Below are positions 1 to 5,581 of a stretch of 38,344 nucleotides of DNA, in pieces (positions within the stretch are counted from its first letter, which is position 1; every line of letters begins with the position of its first letter). The notes under the pieces are model-generated. The model had not been told where the DNA came from. It saw nothing but the letters and a program-made list of their open reading frames with translations, and ran no database searches. The translations under genes and the position numbers were made by a program. Source of the stretch: a virus; the IMG/VR virus record IMGVR_UViG_3300044911_002711, positions 1-38,344 of that record. One strand, written 5' to 3'.

Positions 1-975
1 GTCGTCGGTGTCATGGGCGCCCATGATCTCGCCGAAGGCATAAACAGCACGACCTCGCGCCACCAGCAGGACGGCGGACATGTTGCCCACGTTGAAGTCG
101 ATCCCCACCAGGATGTGATCTGATGGTTGGAGACCATCGGGCAGGGGTTTGACGTGGTGATCTCGGCTAAAGCGGTCGTAGACTTGACCGGTCTTCAGGT
201 TGACATAAAGGCCATTCATATAGGCGTCAAGCATCGCCTCGGTGTAGCGCTCGCGCATGTTGTCGAGGTAGCTTGCTGGCAGGTGCGGGTTGTCTTGGCT
301 GCGCATCCGGATCAGCCGCTTGCCGGTGTCGGCCGCGGCCTCCTGGGTGCCGAAGGTCTTGTAGTGCCAGACAAACCCCTCCGGGGTGGAGAGGAATGCC
401 AGCTGGTTCACGTGGCCGACCCGGATACGGCCGAGAATCTTCTCGTAGCCCCGTGCGGCGATCTGCTCCTGCACGGTGTCGACTTCGTCCACCAGAGCCC
501 AGGCCCAGTCGGGCCCGACGATCCGCTTGAAGTTCTCGAAGCTGCGGGCGAGCACCGGTGTGTCCCCGCCGGGGAGGTGCAGGACGTGCTCGGGCAGCGG
601 CGAGGCCCGGAAGGTGTAGGGGATGCGGTAGTGATCAAGGAAGGCGTCGAACTTCCGAATCCAGATGTCACGCAGCATCGGCCCGGTCGGCTCCAGCACG
701 CAGCCGACGAAGCCCTGGTTCAGGGTGGCGAGCTGAAACGCCTTGGCACAGGCGCCCAGGGTTTTCCCAGCCCCATAGCCGGCGGCAACACCGATCTCCC
801 GGGTCGTGGTGTCGTCGAAGAGGGTGATCTGCCCCCCGTACAGGTCGTCGCGGATGGCGGTGAGGGTGGTGGGAATGTCGAGGGTGGTGCGAGGCGACGC
901 CCTCCTCTCCAGCTCCAGCACGGCCAGCAACGCCTCGGGCGTGGTGATGCGGCGAGAGCGGAGGGATGTGGTCAT
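1..975 (-). CDS. terL: Terminase large subunit (TerL), partial at left edge
   Basis: ATPase-nuclease motor that packages phage DNA into the prohead. Reading from ATG at 975 the frame stays open for 325 codons to the window edge, so the C-terminus is missing. Visible motifs are a Walker A-like P-loop (AGYGAGKT, about residues 65-72), a Walker B (LVDEVD, about 161-166), a coupling motif (LSTPEG, about 195-200) and the first acidic residue of the RNaseH-like nuclease (GIDFN, about 291-295). The start overlaps the stop of the upstream lysozyme-like gene by ATGA, so the two are translationally coupled. It is the last visible gene of the minus-strand packaging block that begins with TerS. Family assignment is firm; the exact terminase subfamily is not resolved. 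Confidence 0.93.
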   Translation of the reverse strand, partial: MTTSLRSRRITTPEALLAVLELERRASPRTTLDIPTTLTAIRDDLYGGQITLFDDTTTREIGVAAGYGAGKTLGACAKAFQLATLNQGFVGCVLEPTGPMLRDIWIRKFDAFLDHYRIPYTFRASPLPEHVLHLPGGDTPVLARSFENFKRIVGPDWAWALVDEVDTVQEQIAARGYEKILGRIRVGHVNQLAFLSTPEGFVWHYKTFGTQEAAADTGKRLIRMRSQDNPHLPASYLDNMRERYTEAMLDAYMNGLYVNLKTGQVYDRFSRDHHVKPLPDGLQPSDHILVGIDFNVGNMSAVLLVARGRAVYAFGEIMGAHDTDD

Positions 976-1691
976 GCGGCTGTCCCCGTCTGCTTACTGG
1001 CACGCCAGGCCGTCAAGCCAGTGCGATGAGATCGACCGGCCTCGATGCGCTTGGCCCTCATTGCGACTCGTTTGGCGACGCGCTTGGCTTCCGCTTTAGC
1101 CTTAGCCTGATTGTGTACCAATAGCCGCCACTGATCAATTAAGCCCAAGTGAGCGCAGTATAGTGAATAATCCCTGCCGTTGTGATCCCTGTTCCTGAAG
1201 TATTTCTCATAACATTCCTCGTAGCACTCCATCGGCTGATGACAGCCATACCAACTTGTCGTCATCTCTTTTCCAAGCGGAGAGTATCGGAAGCCGTAAA
1301 ATCCTTGATCAAATGCTAGGGAGACTACAACAGCTTGAATCTGCGGGTACCACGTATCGAACGGGGGCAGGAGATCGCTCAACTTCAAGGCAAGCGCTTG
1401 AAGATCGGCTGCCAGTAACCGAAGTGCTTGCTCCTGTGTGATCACCTGCCCGAAACTTACATCCGGCCCGATATGCCGATAGCCGATACACAGGTCGGTA
1501 GTCTTTTTCCCTGGTTCGATGTGCCAATACTCGTCTTCCTGAATCGGAGAATATGCAACCGGTCGAAACCTGTATAGTTCGGTGACGATTTCTATCACAT
1601 ACTCAAGCCATTGGGGTTGCTCACTGGGCTGCGGAATGGCCTCCGGCGGGTTCCCGAGCAGGTAGGTGAGGCTGCGGTCGCGGCGGGTCAT
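972..1691 (-). CDS. Divergent GH24 lysozyme-like protein, probably non-canonical
   Basis: 239-residue protein with scattered similarity to phage GH24 lysozymes: a CIGYRHIGPDV segment where lysozymes have TIGYGHTG, followed by ITQEQALRLLAADL, and later AVVVSLAFDQGFYGFRYSPL like the ALVSFAFNVG helix. The usual catalytic Glu of the FEGxxLxAY motif is not in place; the matching stretch reads ELYRFRPVAY, so the Glu is displaced. The C-terminus is a basic Ala/Lys/Arg-rich tail. It overlaps the methyltransferase gene upstream (stop/start near 1688-1691) and TerL downstream by 4 nt. A clearly intact endolysin lies elsewhere at 13124-14362, so this copy may have another role, such as a structural or virion lysozyme-like protein. 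The fold call is tentative. Confidence 0.6.
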   Translation of the reverse strand: MTRRDRSLTYLLGNPPEAIPQPSEQPQWLEYVIEIVTELYRFRPVAYSPIQEDEYWHIEPGKKTTDLCIGYRHIGPDVSFGQVITQEQALRLLAADLQALALKLSDLLPPFDTWYPQIQAVVVSLAFDQGFYGFRYSPLGKEMTTSWYGCHQPMECYEECYEKYFRNRDHNGRDYSLYCAHLGLIDQWRLLVHNQAKAKAEAKRVAKRVAMRAKRIEAGRSHRTGLTAWRASKQTGTAA

Positions 1692-2887
1692 GCGAGTAAC
1701 AGGCTGGGTTGATGGCCGGCGGCAGCAGCCTGGCGGACGCGGCGCTCAGCGATGGTGTGATAGGCCGCCTCGCGCTCAATGCCGATGAAGCCGAACCCCT
1801 CCAGCATTGCGGCTTTGCCAGTGGAGCCGCTGCCCATGAACGGATCGAGCACGATCCCACCAGGTGGGGTGACCAGGCGGCAGAGGTATCGCATCAGGTC
1901 GGTGGGTTTGACCGTGGGGTGGGTGTTGCCGTCGCTGCGGTCGTCGCGGCTGGCCTTCGCCGTATAGAAGAAGCGGGCGGCGGAGCCGGTGTCGCCGAAG
2001 CCTCCTGTAGCGGCGCATGACCCAGAGACCGTGCGCCCGTCGCTGCTGTAGCCCCTACTGGCTGGGCCACTGCCGCCCGTACTTGTCGTCTGCGGAAACA
2101 GCCCCACCACCTCGTCGCTGCCATCCGTGATCAGGTTCGCGGGCCAGCGGCCCCTGGTCTCAGTCCAATCAGGGCGCATCTCTCCCTTCTCGCCGCCACC
2201 GGCAAGCTGACCGCCGTGGCGGTTTGGAGTTCCGCTGAATGACCGTGGCTCCGCGTCAATGCGGCACCCATCCACATTTAGCGCCCCGGTGCCGTGCGCC
2301 AGCACGTTCGCGGCCACGGTGCCGGCCAGCGGCTTGCGGGCCATGGTGATCGGCTCCAGGGCGGGCTTCAACGCAGTGCCCCAGCCGGCCCACTGCTGGG
2401 CTTCGGGGGTGGCGGGGGCGGTGATGGATACATCAGTCGCCCTTCCTGGCTCAGTTGTGATGTAGGAGTTCGTGCTGCCCTTGCCGATGTTGCTGGCGCC
2501 CTTGTAGGAGCCCACCACCTCCCGCTCGGCCCCCGCCGCCTTGTCGATCGCCTTGCTCACATCCAGGCTTTTCAGAAACCCCGACCCGTACACCCACGCG
2601 ATCATGTCGCGGATCTCGAAGCCCGCGTCCTCGATGCGCACCGCCATCCGATGCTGCGTGCGGGTGCCAGCGAACGCCAGCAGGTGGCCGCCAGGCTTGA
2701 GTACCCGCAGGCACTCGGCCCAGATCTCCACGCTGGGCACGTCGTAATCCCACCGCTTGCCCATGAGCGCCAATCCATAGGGCGGATCCGTCACCACCGC
2801 GTCCACGCTGGCATCGGGCATGGTGCGCAACACCTCCAAGCAGTCGCCATGGTGCAGCTGCAGCGTCACGCCAGCACCCTCCACCAC
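1688..2887 (-). CDS. DNA methyltransferase, beta-class (N4-cytosine or N6-adenine)
   Basis: SAM-dependent DNA amino-methyltransferase of 399 residues. The catalytic DPPY motif is near the N-terminus (about residues 34-37), preceded by HHGDCLEVL, and the SAM-binding DPFMGSGSTG motif is near the C-terminus (about 348-357). This IV-before-I order is typical of the beta class. A central Gly/Ser-rich, variable region (about 130-300) is the probable target-recognition domain. No restriction endonuclease lies beside it, so it is likely an orphan phage methylase that protects against host restriction or marks DNA for packaging or timing. The start overlaps the upstream HTH gene by about 20 nt. A GTG start a few codons downstream is possible. 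Target site and modified base cannot be read from sequence. Confidence 0.93.
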   Translation of the reverse strand: MVEGAGVTLQLHHGDCLEVLRTMPDASVDAVVTDPPYGLALMGKRWDYDVPSVEIWAECLRVLKPGGHLLAFAGTRTQHRMAVRIEDAGFEIRDMIAWVYGSGFLKSLDVSKAIDKAAGAEREVVGSYKGASNIGKGSTNSYITTEPGRATDVSITAPATPEAQQWAGWGTALKPALEPITMARKPLAGTVAANVLAHGTGALNVDGCRIDAEPRSFSGTPNRHGGQLAGGGEKGEMRPDWTETRGRWPANLITDGSDEVVGLFPQTTSTGGSGPASRGYSSDGRTVSGSCAATGGFGDTGSAARFFYTAKASRDDRSDGNTHPTVKPTDLMRYLCRLVTPPGGIVLDPFMGSGSTGKAAMLEGFGFIGIEREAAYHTIAERRVRQAAAAGHQPSLLLA

Positions 2888-3141
2888 CCTTGGCCGCCCC
2901 GAGCACGTTCAACGCGCCCCAGGCCAGCCTCCGGCGGCGCTGCGTTGATGGCTGCCAACCGGCGGGAAACCGTCGACTGCGAGCAGTGCCAGGCGGCTTC
3001 GAGGTCACCGGTGCGAACACCACGACCACGGACGCCGAACTCAATCGGCACAGCACGGCGGCACACCTCTAGCCAATCGAGGATCACCCGATCGCTGACG
3101 ATGCTGCGTGCGGAGAGCAGGCGTGGGGTGAGTTCGATCAT
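2866..3141 (-). CDS. Small HTH DNA-binding protein in packaging operon
   Basis: 91 residues, starting at ATG 3141, which overlaps the stop of the upstream diphosphohydrolase-like gene (ATGA). The segment GDLEAAWHCSQSTVSRRLAA reads as a helix-turn-helix with the recognition helix at SQSTVSRRLA. The same signature occurs in the two winged-helix proteins at 16918-17624 (CSSQTVSRRL and CGAPSLSKRL), so the three are probably paralogues. The C-terminal GQGWWRVL may be the wing. It could be a local transcription regulator or an accessory packaging/replication factor. The longer open frame upstream (to 3690) is the shadow of the neighbouring gene. Confidence 0.75.
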   Translation of the reverse strand: MIELTPRLLSARSIVSDRVILDWLEVCRRAVPIEFGVRGRGVRTGDLEAAWHCSQSTVSRRLAAINAAPPEAGLGRVERARGGQGWWRVLA

Positions 3142-3578
3142 GCCTCCCGCCGCAGGAAATCTCCCACCAGACGGGAGCAGTCTTTCGCCGCGCTCTCCGC
3201 GTGGCTCTTCCTCAGCGCCTCGTCCACCATCGCTTGCAGCTCGCGCCTCTCCTCCTCCGTCAGCATCAGCTCCAGCCGCGCCAGGGCATTCCACGTCAGA
3301 TGCGCAGCGTGAGCAAGGCCACTGTCGTGGTCCGGCGAGAGGCCACCAGGATCGGCCAGCCAGTGGCGCAGCATGGCATCGGTGTAGCGCTGCGGGCCAT
3401 CGGGGACTGTTCGCCAGCCGTTGTCGGTGTACTTCGCGGCGCCGAACGTCCCGACCTCGGTGACAGCCCTCAGGGCGCGACTGAAGCCACCCAGCACTAG
3501 GGCAGGGCGAGGCTTGCCGGCATCGAGCTTCGCGCCGGGTTCGTGCTGATTGCGGCCGGTGGGGTCGTGTTCGGTCAC
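3138..3578 (-). CDS. dATP/dGTP diphosphohydrolase-like protein (DUF5664 type)
   Basis: 146 residues with the pattern of the phage dATP/dGTP diphosphohydrolase N-terminal family: GAKLDAGKPRPALVL near the start, FGAAKYTDNGW (about 45-55), a conserved RHW.A (about 70-75) and a His/Asp helix (DSGLAHAAHLTWNALARLEL, about 86-105). Members are thought to hydrolyse purine deoxynucleotides, shaping the dNTP pool during infection. The C-terminal 35 residues are acidic/basic helix. ATGA-type overlaps join it to TerS upstream and the HTH gene downstream. Family recognition is by motif only; activity is inferred. Confidence 0.75.
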   Translation of the reverse strand: MTEHDPTGRNQHEPGAKLDAGKPRPALVLGGFSRALRAVTEVGTFGAAKYTDNGWRTVPDGPQRYTDAMLRHWLADPGGLSPDHDSGLAHAAHLTWNALARLELMLTEEERRELQAMVDEALRKSHAESAAKDCSRLVGDFLRREA

Positions 3579-4051
3579 CCTTCCCCCTCCGGCGGCAGCG
3601 TGTGGCCAAGCGCTTGGATTTCCAGCAGCAAGCGGGTTTGACTTTCAGGAGTGAGTTCCGATCGAGCGATTGCACCAACAACGTCAGCAATTACTCGCTT
3701 CTCAACTTTGCGTGTAGCAGCTGCTTCGCTGAAGTGATCACGAGTTGCAGGGTGATGTGTCAACAGGAAGATATTGGCCTTAGTGTCGCCATTGCCAGCT
3801 TGATAACGTAGATTTTCTATTAAACTTTTCGCAAGCGCGACACCGCTATCGTTAATAGCATTGCGAAATTGAACTTTAAGACTCGATTCCTCGTCCTCGT
3901 CTTCGTCAGCTGCTTTCATCCAACGCCACGCGGTTGCGTGATTAACTCCCAGCTGTTGGCAGATCATGCCCATCGGCAGACCCTGAGCAGCTAGCTCACG
4001 GGTCTGCGTTACCAGTTCCGGCGTCAGCTTCGAGGGCCTACCAGCGGGCAC
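3575..4051 (-). CDS. terS: Terminase small subunit-like protein (TerS)
   Basis: 158 residues with an N-terminal helix-turn-helix (RPSKLTPELVTQTRELAAQG then a recognition helix at NHATAWRWMKAA, about residues 25-47), a short acidic linker (DEDEDEES) and a helical C-terminal region for oligomerisation. Small terminase subunits use this layout to recognise the pac or cos site and recruit TerL, the last gene of the same operon. The start is GTG (4051); no ATG fits better. It overlaps the next gene by ATGA. The coding sequence is less GC-rich than its neighbours between about 3640 and 3900. A general HTH regulator is the main alternative. Confidence 0.75.
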   Translation of the reverse strand: MPAGRPSKLTPELVTQTRELAAQGLPMGMICQQLGVNHATAWRWMKAADEDEDEESSLKVQFRNAINDSGVALAKSLIENLRYQAGNGDTKANIFLLTHHPATRDHFSEAAATRKVEKRVIADVVGAIARSELTPESQTRLLLEIQALGHTLPPEGEG

Positions 4052-4109
4052 AGTTCACGGTGTCAAAGTGCCAACAGCATACCACCAGCGGTGCGAATGC
4101 GGAATGGGG

Positions 4110-5156
4110 TCAGAAGATTCGGCGCCAGGGTTGGCCGGGGACGATGTGTGACCAGTGGGCGTAGGCGCGGCGGGAGGCATCTGCGATGACCACATCCCCA
4201 TCCTTATCCCCATCCATGGGCCCCGGCACCCGGTCATGGATCCACCCTTCGGACGTGGGGTAAGCGAGGTGGGCAGGGAGGGGTTGAGGGGTGTAAGGGG
4301 AGGGTTCGGTGGTAGGCGGCGCCCATGGTTGACCTGGGGTGACAACGTGCCACGAATTCCACCACCAGCCTCGCCCGCGCCCGTGAGGGACCTTCACACG
4401 ACCGTTCGCAGTCGCATCCTTTTCAGCCGGCAGCCTGCTCCTGATCCATCCGTCCCGATCAAGCGGATGCCCACCAGGGGCAGCTGCAGGGCCCTCCTGA
4501 CCCCCTTGCTCCCCCTCTGGCACGTCCTGGCCTTGACCCTCGCCCTGCAGCGCCCCCAAGCCGCTTGTGTGGCGCTCCTGCGATGTGCCCAGCGCCAGGG
4601 TGTCGGGATCGCCTGTGGGAGGCTCTTGGTGGGCTGTGGTGGGGGTGCTGGCGGGTTCCTCGACAAAGGACCAGTCGACAAAGGCGACGATCGGCGCCCA
4701 GCGATCGCCCGGATCGACTGCCCAGAAGTCCTTGGCGCGAAACTTGCGCCCGATAGGCAGGATGGCGAGCCGGCCGCCTTCGGGGACCTCGACGAAGCCT
4801 CTGGAAGAATTCACAAAGCTAGTCTGATCGCGGCGCCAGCCTCCCCAGGAGGCCACTGGATTGGCCAGCGGCGCGGGTTCCTCCGGCGCCGCGGCGGGGC
4901 TGGTGGCGGGCTGCGCCCCCTCAGCTCTGGTCCCGGCCTCCAGCGCGTTGGCGATCCGCTCCAGCGCCCCGAGGGCGTCCGCGATGCGGTTGAGGGGCTG
5001 GGCCTGGATCAGAGCGGCGAACACCTCGGGTTTCGACTCTGCGCAGCCGGCTGGGGAGTCGCTCCGGTAGATGCGGGCAAGGTTCATGGCCTGAGCAGCG
5101 ATCTGTGTGCTGGCGTGCAGGGCCCATGTCTCGGGGCAGGGCTTTGAGCTGTCCAT
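4110..5156 (-). CDS. Hypothetical protein with repeated WxxWHxVxPGQPW modules
   Basis: 348 residues from ATG 5156, chosen because longer frames run into the iteron region. The N-terminal half is helical with an Ala/Pro-rich linker (about 85-105). The rest holds three related modules: one with WGGWRRDQTSF and a DPGDRWAPIVAF ending, and two clearer ones ending WNSWHVVTPGQPW and YAHWSHIVPGQPW, each starting with GWI.SR/DR.P and carrying a D.D/N-G-.V segment. Between the first and the last two is a Gln/Gly/Pro-rich low-complexity linker. No known catalytic motif is recognised. The repeat suggests a small beta-rich binding domain. It lies upstream of terS on the same strand with a 58-nt gap. Confidence 0.7.
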   Translation of the reverse strand: MDSSKPCPETWALHASTQIAAQAMNLARIYRSDSPAGCAESKPEVFAALIQAQPLNRIADALGALERIANALEAGTRAEGAQPATSPAAAPEEPAPLANPVASWGGWRRDQTSFVNSSRGFVEVPEGGRLAILPIGRKFRAKDFWAVDPGDRWAPIVAFVDWSFVEEPASTPTTAHQEPPTGDPDTLALGTSQERHTSGLGALQGEGQGQDVPEGEQGGQEGPAAAPGGHPLDRDGWIRSRLPAEKDATANGRVKVPHGRGRGWWWNSWHVVTPGQPWAPPTTEPSPYTPQPLPAHLAYPTSEGWIHDRVPGPMDGDKDGDVVIADASRRAYAHWSHIVPGQPWRRIF

Positions 5157-5204
5157 CGGCGGGTGGTGTGTGGCTTCCGCATCGTAGCGCAGCCGATGGG
5201 GGCC

Positions 5205-5491
5205 TGTTCCGCCTGTTCCGCTCTGTTCCGGGGGCGGAACGCAAAGCGGAACGGGGTAAACCCCTTGCGGCAACTAGGCCGGCCCCTGTTTTGTTCCGTT
5301 GTTCCACCTAAAGACAGAAATACAGATACATACGCGCATGCGCGCACGCACGCACCCGCACATGCGCATGTAGGCCTCTCGCCTGGAAGGCGGAACAGGC
5401 GGAACAGCGGAACAAATCCAGTGTTTGCAAGGATTCTTGTGTTCCGCTTTGCGTTCCGCTGTTCCGTTTAGGGCCCCTTGGGGGCGTTCCG
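5205..5491. other. Iteron array with nested inverted repeats; candidate replication origin
   Basis: Non-coding interval holding 13 exact GTTCCG/CGGAAC hexamers and one GTTCCA in 287 bases. Two long perfect inverted repeats are nested: 17 bp (5205-5221 with 5390-5406) and 18 bp (5235-5252 with 5441-5458). A tract of alternating purine/pyrimidine (about 5328-5372) lies between the arms. It sits directly downstream of the primase-helicase gene and past its terminator, the expected setting for a phage origin or for a replication-protein binding site. Origin function is inferred from iterons plus context. Open frames crossing it are repeat-driven and not believed. Confidence 0.65.
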
Positions 5492-5520
5492 CTGGGCCCG
5501 GCGGCTGCCCTTGAGCGCAC

Positions 5521-5551
5521 AAAAAAGCGTGGCCGGAAATCCCAGCCACGC
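5521..5551 (-). terminator. Intrinsic terminator after primase-helicase
   Basis: On the minus strand a 7-bp stem (GCGTGGC/GCCACGC, arms 5545-5551 and 5527-5533) is followed by six T residues (5521-5526). It lies about 30 nt past the primase-helicase stop and insulates the iteron region from that transcript. Confidence 0.8.
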
Positions 5552-5581
5552 CCTCGCCACGCCCTGACCCACCCGATGGGT

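Noticed and set aside
127-1029. Plus-strand frame opposite TerL
   Set aside because: The minus strand carries all terminase motifs in one uninterrupted frame; this is its shadow.
2294-3463. Plus-strand frame of 389 residues opposite the methylase and HTH genes
   Set aside because: It spans several real minus-strand genes and has no recognisable domain.
4076-4084. Minus-strand TGGTATGCT upstream of terS as a promoter of the same class
   Set aside because: Matches the -10 pattern but lacks the conserved GCCAC block; left as a weak possibility.
4155-5147. Long plus-strand open frame of 330 residues
   Set aside because: Antisense to the WH.PGQPW gene. Its protein is low-complexity and Arg/Gly/Pro-rich, with no motif; GC-rich codons simply lack stops on the opposite strand.
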